In this document: positions 1 to 5,483 of the stretch, piece by piece | Numbering within the stretch: position 1 is the stretch's first letter | Layout: the number at the start of each line of letters is the position of its first letter | Assembly: GCA_050309735.1 (NCBI GenBank) | Contig: JBNRMS010000003.1 | Span: 1-5,640, forward strand | Direction: 5' to 3' | DNA length: 5,640 bases | Source: UMGS1002 sp050309735 | GTDB lineage: Bacteria > Bacillota > Clostridia > Oscillospirales > CAG-272 | Position numbers and translations under genes: made by a program | The notes under the pieces: generated by a model | The model's input: the letters and a program-made list of their open reading frames with translations, nothing else | Told to the model about the DNA's origin: nothing | Database searches by the model: none

Positions 1-5
1 TCTAT

Positions 6-34
6 ATTATATCTGTATATTTTATGTTTGTCAA
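6..34 (-). promoter_or_regulatory. Perfect-consensus sigma-A promoter reading out of the left edge
   Basis: Read on the minus strand, TTGACA (29-34) is followed by exactly 17 bp and then TATAAT (6-11). This matches the housekeeping sigma-A consensus at all twelve hexamer positions with the ideal spacing. The start site would fall at or just beyond base 1, so the transcript lies outside the window. Fully consensus promoters are uncommon in front of ordinary protein genes and more usual for stable RNA operons, translation genes or tightly repressed genes; that last point is general knowledge, not something seen here. Confidence 0.75.
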
Positions 35-44
35 CACAAATATA

Positions 45-55
45 CCAATTATTGG
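45..55. repeat. Short palindrome upstream of the left-edge promoter
   Basis: The arms CCAAT and ATTGG flank a single T, forming a perfect dyad 10 bp upstream of the -35 box of the leftward promoter (29-34). Its place suggests a possible activator or repressor site, but an 11-bp AT-rich dyad can arise by chance. No protein can be named for it. Confidence 0.3.
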
Positions 56-146
56 CTCGCACCGCGCTTTCCCTTCAGCAAATCATAAACTCTGACACAT
101 GACGCTACCCACTCTAATCAAATCTTAAAGGTTCTTGACGAAGATT

Positions 147-182
147 TTTGGGGGAAGCTTCTTCGAAGAAGCTTCCCCCAAA
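147..182. repeat. Perfect 36-bp palindrome downstream of the aminotransferase
   Basis: The 18-bp arms meet with no spacer between 164 and 165. From the outside in, each arm reads TTTGGGGG, then GAAGCTTC overlapping the last G, then TTC at the centre. The 8-mer GAAGCTTC is itself palindromic and occurs once in each half, so smaller alternative hairpins are possible. It lies 16 bp past the aminotransferase stop codon, where a terminator would be expected. However, on the minus strand the stem is followed by an A-run, not a U-run, and the plus strand has no T-run right after the stem either. It shares the GGGGGAA...TTCCCCC ends of the element at 5411-5438, which suggests a dispersed palindromic repeat family. 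It may still protect mRNA 3' ends or slow polymerase. Confidence 0.7.
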
Positions 183-198
183 CTATCTTTTGTAAAAT

Positions 199-1479
199 TC
201 AGCCCAGCAGCTTCTCAACAACAGCAAGCTTCACGCAAACGCTGAAAACGTGCATAGCAATAATAAGCTCCTCATCCGAAGGGTATGTAGGTGCGATTCG
301 TATATGGCTGTCGCGCTCATCCTTGCCATAGGGGTAAGCGGCTCCTGCCGGCGTCATCGCCACTCCAACCTCACAGGCAAGCTCATAGGCTCGCTTCGCG
401 CAGCCGTCTGCAAGATAAATGCTGACGAAATAGCCGCCGCGAGGGTTGTTCCACCTTGCAGCTCCCGTGCAGCCGAGTTCATCTTCGAGAATACTTTTGA
501 CAATCTCAAATTTCGGACGCAACACCGAGGCCAGCAGCTTCATATGCTCGCGAATATTCTCGGCATTTCTGAAATAACGGACGTGCCGGATTTGGTTAAT
601 TTTATCATAACCGATGGTCTGAACGCTCATGATTTTTTTAATCTGCTCTATGTTTGCTTCAGACGCCGCGAAAATAGCAACACCCGAGCCGGGGAAGGAT
701 ATTTTCGAGGTTGAGGCAAAATAAAAAACAAGGTTTTCACTGTTATGTCGACGGCAGGCGGCGAAGATATCCGAGAGGGTATCGCGGTCGTCGTCATAAA
801 GATCGTGAACGGCATAGGCGTTATCCCAAAAAATCCGGAAGTCGGGCGAGGCGGGCTTCAGCTTTGCGAAGCGCTCAACAGTTTCGTCCGAATATGTATA
901 TCCGTCCGGATTTGAATATTTCGGGCAGCACCAAATACCCTTGATTGCCGGGTCTGAGGCGACAAGCTCCTCCACCTTGTCCATATCGGGACCGTCTGGC
1001 GTCATCCGCACGCTTATCATCTCGATTCCGAGCGACTCGCATATGGCAAAATGCCTGTCGTATCCGGGCGAGGGGCAGAGGAATTTAATCCTTCCCTGCG
1101 CTATCCACGGCCCACTCCCGCCCGCAACTCCGTAAAGCAGCGCACGCGCCACAGAATCGTACATTAAATTTAGAGAGGAATTTCCGCAGACAAGTATATT
1201 TTTCTCATCAATGCCGTAAAGTTCGGCGAAAAGTTTTTTAGCCTCGGGAACACCGTCGAGCAGACCGTAGTTGCGATAATCAAATCCGGTTTCGGATCTG
1301 CAATCCTTTGCGTCAGAGATACAGTCGAGCATTCCGGTGAGCATATCGAGCTGTTTCTGCCCGGGTTTTCCGCGCGAAAGGTCGAGCGCGAGGTTCATCC
1401 TTTTATATTCAGAATAGCGCACAAACAGCTGCTCCCTCTCGGCAGCAAGCTGGTCGACACTCATTTTCGTGTATTCCAC
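199..1479 (-). CDS. PLP-dependent aspartate aminotransferase, subgroup Ic (Asp_aminotransf family)
   Basis: This fold-type I aminotransferase is expected to move an amino group between aspartate (or a related amino acid) and 2-oxoglutarate in the cytoplasm, using pyridoxal phosphate. Numbered from the upstream ATG, it shows SRGKPG (39-44), the phosphate-binding loop GNSSLN (103-108), PSPGYDRH (140-147), YSNPDG (192-197), DNAY (223-226) with the PLP-ring Asp223 and Tyr226, the Schiff-base Lys263 in STSK, and the carboxylate-binding Arg398 in HIRIAP. The SRGKPG and GNSSLN motifs and the length of about 425 residues fit the Corynebacterium AspT / subgroup Ic type rather than classical AspC. I chose GTG at 1477-1479 as the start, giving MEYTKMSVDQL, because GGAGG lies 5 nt upstream. 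The in-frame ATG at 1489-1491 overlaps that GGAGG and has no ribosome site of its own. The gene has its own promoter at 1540-1568. Exact substrate range cannot be read from sequence. Confidence 0.93.
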   Translation of the reverse strand: MEYTKMSVDQLAAEREQLFVRYSEYKRMNLALDLSRGKPGQKQLDMLTGMLDCISDAKDCRSETGFDYRNYGLLDGVPEAKKLFAELYGIDEKNILVCGNSSLNLMYDSVARALLYGVAGGSGPWIAQGRIKFLCPSPGYDRHFAICESLGIEMISVRMTPDGPDMDKVEELVASDPAIKGIWCCPKYSNPDGYTYSDETVERFAKLKPASPDFRIFWDNAYAVHDLYDDDRDTLSDIFAACRRHNSENLVFYFASTSKISFPGSGVAIFAASEANIEQIKKIMSVQTIGYDKINQIRHVRYFRNAENIREHMKLLASVLRPKFEIVKSILEDELGCTGAARWNNPRGGYFVSIYLADGCAKRAYELACEVGVAMTPAGAAYPYGKDERDSHIRIAPTYPSDEELIIAMHVFSVCVKLAVVEKLLG

Positions 1480-1484
1480 CTGAG

Positions 1485-1489
1485 CCTCC
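1485..1489 (-). promoter_or_regulatory. Shine-Dalgarno site that sets the aminotransferase start
   Basis: GGAGG on the minus strand ends 5 nt before a GTG codon (1477-1479). The only upstream in-frame ATG (1489-1491) overlaps this site, and the bases before it (TTTATTTCGTC) contain no purine-rich ribosome site. The GTG start also gives an N-terminus, M-E-Y-x-x-M, resembling what I recall of relatives. Confidence 0.7.
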
Positions 1490-1508
1490 ATGACGAAATA
1501 AAATATTA

Positions 1509-1531
1509 GACCGTCCCGGTCGGAACCGGTC
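1509..1531 (-). repeat. GACCGG repeats and hairpins at the 5' end of the aminotransferase mRNA
   Basis: On the minus strand GACCGG occurs twice, 10 bp apart, followed by CGGTC. Several mutually exclusive small hairpins can form: GACCG/CGGTC at 1509-1513 with 1517-1521 or with 1527-1531, and CCGGT/ACCGG at 1516-1520 with 1525-1529. The block lies just downstream of the predicted start site near 1533, so it is either the first part of the leader RNA or an operator in the initially transcribed region. This is the only GC-rich stretch in an otherwise AT-rich gap. Confidence 0.45.
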
Positions 1532-1539
1532 AGAAATCA

Positions 1540-1568
1540 ATTATATCATGCTGCTCCAAAAAAATCAA
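1540..1568 (-). promoter_or_regulatory. Extended -10 sigma-A promoter for the aminotransferase
   Basis: On the minus strand TTGATT (1563-1568) precedes, by 17 bp, TATAAT (1540-1545). TG one base upstream of the -10 box makes it extended (TGATATAAT). A T-run (1558-1564) overlaps the -35 box and the spacer. Predicted initiation near 1533 gives a leader of about 55 nt before the GTG start. The site lies in the 124-bp gap after the helicase gene, so the aminotransferase need not depend on helicase transcription. Confidence 0.7.
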
Positions 1569-1603
1569 TAGCTTTATGCAATCTTATTATCGACAGTTGC
1601 AAT

Positions 1604-4036
1604 TCATTTGCTTTTATCCTTCCAAAACTCGCATATGGCCGAGTTGAGTGACGCCGCCGAGCTGAAATATTGCATTTGCCTCCAATGGTCGGGATACATT
1701 GCGGTATATTTCGGCTCACAGTACCTGTCGTCTATAAGCACGAGCACGCCACGGTCGCTCTCGCCGCGTATCACCCGGCCGGCAGCCTGGAGAACATTAT
1801 TCATGCCGGGGTAGGTATAGGCATAATCATAACCCGACTCGCGCGTGAACTGATAATATTCGCTCATAATATTGCGCTCGCTTGACAGCCCAGGCATTCC
1901 GACACCGACAACAATCACCCCGATAAGGCGACTGCCCGGCAGATCTATCCCCTCCGAAAAGCTGCCGCCCAGCACGCAGAATCCGAGCCTCATAAGCCCG
2001 TCATCTCGCCGGAACTCATCAAGAAAGTTCTCCCTTCGCTCACGCGTCATCCCCTTCTCCTGAGAGATCACCTTCACCCCCGGATATCTTGCCGAAAAGG
2101 CAGAGGCCGCCGCCTCCATATATTTGTATGACGGGAAATAAGCAATATAATTCCCTCTCCTGCCCGACATGACCGCGGCGATATGCGAGATTATCATGGG
2201 GAGTGTTTTCTTTCTGTCCTCATATCTTGTGCTGATATTTCCGATTGCCCCTATAAAGAGATTGGATATATCAAAGGGAGAGGAAAGCGCAAGGGTTCGC
2301 GCCAATCTGCCCCCGCCGAGGATGTCTGAGAAATATTCAAGAGGGGTCAGAGTCGCCGAGAACATCACAGAAGCGACGGCACTGCCGAGCAGACGATGAA
2401 GGATTTCCGAGGGGTCAAGACAATATATCCATGTGGTAACAACCTCCCCTCTCACCTCGCAGAAAAACAGATGACGCTCGTCAAAATGCTCGGCAGCCGC
2501 AAGATAGCGCCCTATCTTTTTGTTAAGCGACGCGATATAACCGACGTCGGGAGCGCCGGGGCGCCGGTAAATCTGAGCCTCGCACTCGCACGCAAGCGCA
2601 CCGAGGATTTCAACGAATCCTTGCGGGATGCTTTTGCTCGTGTAAAATCCCCGCTCAACCCCCGCCTCGTCTCTTATCATATCGTCTCGACAGAGCGCGC
2701 GCATAGCAGACAGACGCCCGGCGGCTTGTGTAAGCAAGGTCGACAACTCGGTCTCCCCTGCCTCGGGATTGCCGACAGAGGGCATAAAGTCTCGCGTCGA
2801 TATCACGGCCGAATACATACTCCGCGTTCGGTCTGCAAGGTTGTGAGCCTCGTCGACAAGAAACACATATCTTCCGCCCTTCTGCTCGTCTCCAAAATAG
2901 CGTCCGATGCGTATTAACGGGTCGAATGCGTAGTTATAGTCTGCAATAATTATCTCGCAGTATTCGGATAACCTGAGCGACAGCTCATACGGGCAGACGC
3001 GGAATTCCCGCGCGGTTTTATTTATTATTTTCTTCTCATATCCGTTCTGAAGAGCAAGAAGGTGCCAGATTGCCGCCGTCATTCTCTCGCTCGGCGCCGC
3101 GAAGCTGTCGCACCCTCCGACAGCGCAGGGACTATCAACCGGCTTCAAACCCCTGCGCAGGCAGTAACTCTCTTTTGAGGACAGCACGATAGTGCGAAGC
3201 TTTGCCCCTGCCGAGAAAAGCATCCCGGCGGCGCGATAGGCTTCCCTTTGGGTGCTGATTTTGGCGGTGAGATAAAATATTTTGTCGCATCTCCCGTTTC
3301 CGAGGAATTTAACGGCCGGATAAAGAGCCGACATCGTTTTGCCGATTCCGGTTGGAGCCTGAATGAAAAGGCGCTCGCCGGCTCTGAGTGCATCGTAGCA
3401 CTCGCGCATCATAATCTCCTGCCCCTCGCGCAGAGACGAAAAGGGGAATTTAACCGATGCCGCCCCCGGCAGGACAAGCTCGGCTCGCTCGGAGAGCATT
3501 TTTGCCTCGCCTAGCTTCGCCCCGAGGCGCTTGTAAAACACAGACTCAAGCGCCGGTAATTTTTTTGTCCTTCTGTTGCTCTCTATCTGGCCGGTCTTGC
3601 GGTCAAACATAACAACCTCGACAACAGCCGAACCCTCGCCGTAAAGCTTGCAAAACATAAAGGCAAGGCACAGGGTCATATCACCCGGCAAGGGCCTTTT
3701 GCCCGAGCCGGCGTCGGGTGCGGGTATCAGTTCGCATATGCGAAGGCCGTCGCCATCGACAAAAAGGGCATCGGCCCGCCCGGATATCCTGAACTCAACC
3801 CCTCCGTATTCTACAACATATACTATATCGCGCGGCGCGCTTCCTGCCACTGTTTCGGGCAGCGCCTCAGGGGAGACAAAGTCATCTCCCGCCCGGGTGC
3901 GCCGCGGCGGGCATAGCTCAGAGAGCGATATTTCGACCTGCCCGGTCTTTATATTGTATCTCAAGGCACACACCCCGCTTTCACTTATGATGATTTTATC
4001 ATATTCTGCCCGGCAAGTCAATTCAATCAATTTCAT
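1604..4036 (-). CDS. XPD/DinG-like superfamily 2 DNA helicase with iron-sulfur domain and degenerate N-terminal PD-(D/E)XK-like domain
   Basis: This 810-residue ATP-dependent helicase of the Rad3/XPD group is probably a 5'-3' DNA unwinder in repair or replication-stress relief. Motifs in order are REGQ (203-206), Walker A PTGIGKT (228-234, Lys233), TAK (257-259), iron-sulfur ligands Cys292, Cys304, Cys309 and Cys348, DEAH (395-398), SAT (560-562), GSFSEGIDLPG (691-701) and QAAGRVIR (750-757). All look intact. Residues 1 to about 185 correspond to the RecB/Cas4-like nuclease domain found in Clostridia relatives. Here the recognisable GRAD (86-89) is followed by C-E-L-I (101-104), where relatives as I recall them have D-E-I-K, so the catalytic Lys appears replaced by Ile104. 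The later Q-x3-Y motif is also not seen. No Shine-Dalgarno precedes the ATG, and I found no better internal start. It is divergent from mecA, and its own promoter is unclear. Confidence 0.92.
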   Translation of the reverse strand: MKLIELTCRAEYDKIIISESGVCALRYNIKTGQVEISLSELCPPRRTRAGDDFVSPEALPETVAGSAPRDIVYVVEYGGVEFRISGRADALFVDGDGLRICELIPAPDAGSGKRPLPGDMTLCLAFMFCKLYGEGSAVVEVVMFDRKTGQIESNRRTKKLPALESVFYKRLGAKLGEAKMLSERAELVLPGAASVKFPFSSLREGQEIMMRECYDALRAGERLFIQAPTGIGKTMSALYPAVKFLGNGRCDKIFYLTAKISTQREAYRAAGMLFSAGAKLRTIVLSSKESYCLRRGLKPVDSPCAVGGCDSFAAPSERMTAAIWHLLALQNGYEKKIINKTAREFRVCPYELSLRLSEYCEIIIADYNYAFDPLIRIGRYFGDEQKGGRYVFLVDEAHNLADRTRSMYSAVISTRDFMPSVGNPEAGETELSTLLTQAAGRLSAMRALCRDDMIRDEAGVERGFYTSKSIPQGFVEILGALACECEAQIYRRPGAPDVGYIASLNKKIGRYLAAAEHFDERHLFFCEVRGEVVTTWIYCLDPSEILHRLLGSAVASVMFSATLTPLEYFSDILGGGRLARTLALSSPFDISNLFIGAIGNISTRYEDRKKTLPMIISHIAAVMSGRRGNYIAYFPSYKYMEAAASAFSARYPGVKVISQEKGMTRERRENFLDEFRRDDGLMRLGFCVLGGSFSEGIDLPGSRLIGVIVVGVGMPGLSSERNIMSEYYQFTRESGYDYAYTYPGMNNVLQAAGRVIRGESDRGVLVLIDDRYCEPKYTAMYPDHWRQMQYFSSAASLNSAICEFWKDKSK

Positions 4037-4054
4037 TTACCAATATTTTAGGGG

Positions 4055-4083
4055 TTACATTTACCTACCCTTTGGATTATAAT
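4055..4083 (+). promoter_or_regulatory. Sigma-A promoter of mecA
   Basis: TTACAT (4055-4060), a 17-bp spacer and TATAAT (4078-4083) form a near-consensus sigma-A promoter with predicted initiation near 4090. This gives mecA a leader of about 70 nt. The same AT block reads TATAAT on the minus strand (4076-4081), pointing towards the helicase, although no matching minus-strand -35 box is visible. The 124-bp divergent gap (4037-4160) holds this promoter, the leader hairpin and the ribosome site. Confidence 0.75.
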
Positions 4084-4133
4084 TAATAATAGACATGTCG
4101 CCGAACCACGGCACAAAATATAAAGCTATTTGA

Positions 4134-4147
4134 GCCGCCCCAGCGGC
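4134..4147 (+). promoter_or_regulatory. GC hairpin beside the mecA ribosome binding site
   Basis: GCCGC (4134-4138), loop CCCA and GCGGC (4143-4147) form a 5-bp all-GC hairpin. It ends 2 nt before the GGAG ribosome site (4150-4153) in the mecA leader. A hairpin this close may limit ribosome access or respond to temperature or a bound factor. It is short, and no known riboswitch class is recognisable. Confidence 0.4.
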
Positions 4148-4149
4148 GT

Positions 4150-4153
4150 GGAG
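4150..4153 (+). promoter_or_regulatory. Shine-Dalgarno site that sets the mecA start
   Basis: GGAG lies 7 nt before ATG at 4161-4163. An in-frame TTG at 4155 would be only 1 nt from this site, too close to be used. The ATG start is therefore preferred, giving the N-terminus MELIHINSSK. Confidence 0.7.
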
Positions 4154-4160
4154 ATTGTTT

Positions 4161-4772
4161 ATGGAACTGATTCACATCAACAGCAGCAAGCTGAAAATAA
4201 TGCTGACCAAAGCCGATATGCTGGAATACGAGCTTGACTGCGACACCTTCAACTATGATAACACCGAGACACGGCGAGCCTTCTGGAATATACTCAACGA
4301 GGCGAAAACCCGCACCGGTTTTGACGCCGCCACCGACAGAGTTTTCATACAGCTCTATCCTTCAAAGGACGGTGGGTGCGAGATATATGTAACCAAAGTC
4401 GGCGCGCTATGCCGCGGCGAACGCAACATTCCCGGCCCGATTACATACGGCCCCTCAAAGCTTATCCCCGAGGGTGAGCGCGAAAAAATCAAGATTTCTT
4501 TTATGTTTAGCGAGGTTGCGCAGATGATTTCTGCCTGCCGGCTTGCCACCCGCACAGGGCAGATAAGCTCAAGCAATGCTTGGATTGACGAAAACGGCGC
4601 TCTCTATCTTTTTGTAGAGGCATCTGCCGAGTCTACCGACACAGCCTTCCTCTTGGGAATTCTCAATGAATTCGGAACTCCGGTTTCGAATCCCGATTAT
4701 GTTACATACATAAAGGAACACGGCCGCGCATTCTGCGAGAGCAATGCGGTCGAGATCCTTTCGGTTTTGTAA
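4161..4772 (+). CDS. mecA: MecA-family adaptor protein for ClpC
   Basis: This 203-residue soluble protein matches the MecA/YpbH adaptor family, which delivers substrates to the ClpC ATPase for ClpCP degradation and helps ClpC hexamers assemble. In Bacillus the best-known target is the competence regulator ComK; nothing here shows the target. The N-terminal domain (about 1-80) has the family pattern of a short strand beginning MELIHINSSKLKIML, an acidic segment, FWNILNEA (41-48) and a strand ending EIYVTK (74-79). A linker (about 80-108), shorter than usual, is followed by the C-terminal ClpC-binding domain (about 110-203) with SEVAQMISACRL, WIDENGALYLFVE (141-153) and the typical ending EHG...ESNAVEIL. 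It is slightly shorter than Bacillus MecA (about 218). It has its own promoter (4055-4083), and the next gene has a separate one. Sequence divergence from Bacillus MecA is considerable, so partner specificity is uncertain. Confidence 0.87.
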   Translation: MELIHINSSKLKIMLTKADMLEYELDCDTFNYDNTETRRAFWNILNEAKTRTGFDAATDRVFIQLYPSKDGGCEIYVTKVGALCRGERNIPGPITYGPSKLIPEGEREKIKISFMFSEVAQMISACRLATRTGQISSSNAWIDENGALYLFVEASAESTDTAFLLGILNEFGTPVSNPDYVTYIKEHGRAFCESNAVEILSVL

Positions 4773-4779
4773 TTGTTAC

Positions 4780-4808
4780 TTGAAAAATCCCGGGATATCT
4801 GTTATAAT
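4780..4808 (+). promoter_or_regulatory. Extended -10 sigma-A promoter of the uracil-DNA glycosylase gene
   Basis: TTGAAA (4780-4785), a 17-bp spacer and TATAAT (4803-4808) preceded by TG (4800-4801) make a very strong promoter in the 71-bp gap after mecA. Its -35 box begins 8 bp past the mecA stop codon. The spacer holds the perfect 10-bp dyad ATCCCGGGAT (4787-4796), a possible operator. Initiation is expected near 4815, giving a leader of about 30 nt. Confidence 0.8.
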
Positions 4809-4832
4809 TAAAAAAATGTTCTTAAGCTTTCC

Positions 4833-4837
4833 GGGGG
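4833..4837 (+). promoter_or_regulatory. Variant ribosome binding site GGGGG
   Basis: A run of five G lies 6 nt before ATG at 4844. It is an imperfect Shine-Dalgarno (GGRGG-type) but the only purine block in the leader, so it supports the ATG start. Confidence 0.5.
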
Positions 4838-4843
4838 TTTTTA

Positions 4844-5425
4844 ATGGATAAATTAAAGGAATTACACGAGCGCTGCGCCGCCTGCACAGCCTGCCCGCTT
4901 CACGCGTCGCGTACTAACTGCGTTTTCGGCGCGGGAAATCACTCGGCAGACCTCATGTTTGTAGGAGAGGCGCCCGGAGAGCGCGAGGATCTCTCGGGCA
5001 AGCCCTTTGTCGGCCGCGCGGGGCAGCTGCTCGACCGTTTCCTTTTCGCTGTCGATATCGACCGGAGCGATGTTTATATCACAAATATTCTTAAATGCCG
5101 CCCGCCGCGCAACCGCGACCCGCAACCGGCCGAGACCGAAATATGTATTACATATCTCCGCGAGCAGGTGAAAATTATTCAGCCTAAGATAATAGTCTGC
5201 CTCGGGCGCATATCGGCAATGCGGCTGATAAAACCCGACTATAAAATCACGCAGGAACACGGCACCTGGGTACAAAAGGGCGGATTTCTGATGACCGCCG
5301 TCTACCACCCTGCCCTGCTTCTCCGCGACCCGCGCAAAAACGAGGATATGCTGCGGGATATGAAGAGCATTAAGGAGAAGCTTTATACGCTGGGGACGGG
5401 GAATACGACCGGGGGAACTTTTTGA
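4844..5425 (+). CDS. Family 4 uracil-DNA glycosylase (iron-sulfur type)
   Basis: This enzyme removes uracil from DNA, left by cytosine deamination or dUTP incorporation, as the first step of base excision repair. The 193-residue protein carries the family 4 signatures: CxxC (Cys14, Cys17), GEAPGEREDLSGKPFVGRAG (41-60) with motif 1 GEAPG and the GRAGQLLD loop, TNILKCRPPRNRDP (80-93) with Cys85, Cys101 in the helix after it, and motif 2 HPALLLR (155-161). Cys14, Cys17, Cys85 and Cys101 are placed to hold the [4Fe-4S] cluster; Cys11 is extra. All expected catalytic positions are present, so it should be active. Related SPO1-type DNA polymerase-associated proteins share this domain, but the length and motifs favour a free-standing glycosylase. 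The last four codons (GGTF) and the stop codon lie inside a hairpin repeat (5411-5438), so the C-terminal tail after about residue 182 is probably not functional. Confidence 0.94.
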   Translation: MDKLKELHERCAACTACPLHASRTNCVFGAGNHSADLMFVGEAPGEREDLSGKPFVGRAGQLLDRFLFAVDIDRSDVYITNILKCRPPRNRDPQPAETEICITYLREQVKIIQPKIIVCLGRISAMRLIKPDYKITQEHGTWVQKGGFLMTAVYHPALLLRDPRKNEDMLRDMKSIKEKLYTLGTGNTTGGTF

Positions 5426-5460
5426 GAAAAGTTCCCCCAGACCCCCCTCAAAAACTTTTT
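5411..5460 (+). repeat. GGGGGAA...TTCCCCC hairpin element with tail, overlapping the glycosylase 3' end
   Basis: A perfect 12-bp stem, GGGGGAACTTTT (5411-5422) with AAAAGTTCCCCC (5427-5438), encloses a 4-nt loop. The loop contains the TGA stop codon of the glycosylase gene (5423-5425). The tail continues with a CCCCCC run (5442-5447), CTCAAAAA and a T-run (5456-5460). CTCAAAAA could pair with CTTTTTGAG in the stem, giving an alternative fold. The T-run is 17 nt past the stem, so this is not a standard intrinsic terminator, though it may end transcription loosely. The stem ends match those of the palindrome at 147-182. From memory, similar elements recur between genes in some Clostridia genomes; that is recollection, not checked. 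Confidence 0.65.
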
Positions 5461-5483
5461 AATCCATTGGCATGGCTTAATCC

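Noticed and set aside
120..147. Hairpin AAATCTT / AAGATTT with a 14-nt loop followed by T residues on the plus strand
   Set aside because: The stem is weak and AT-rich, the T-run is shared with the stem and the next palindrome, and no plus-strand gene ends nearby.
147..182. Standard rho-independent terminator for the aminotransferase
   Set aside because: On the transcribed strand the stem is followed by A residues instead of U residues, so it was listed as a palindromic repeat.
1558..1603. Intrinsic terminator of the helicase gene ending in the seven-T run of the minus strand
   Set aside because: No stable GC stem precedes the T-run, and the run is better explained as part of the -35 box and spacer of the aminotransferase promoter.
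2396..2917. A 173-codon plus-strand frame inside the helicase gene
   Set aside because: It is opposite the conserved helicase core, is low in recognisable features, and is explained by the coding bias of the real strand.
4862..5308. A 148-codon open frame on the minus strand inside the glycosylase gene
   Set aside because: It is the antisense shadow of a gene with clear family motifs. Its product resembles nothing, and it has no promoter or ribosome site of its own.
4161..5425. mecA and the glycosylase as one operon with a shared role
   Set aside because: A strong extended -10 promoter lies between them, and the functions (proteolysis adaptor, base excision repair) give no reason to link them beyond proximity.
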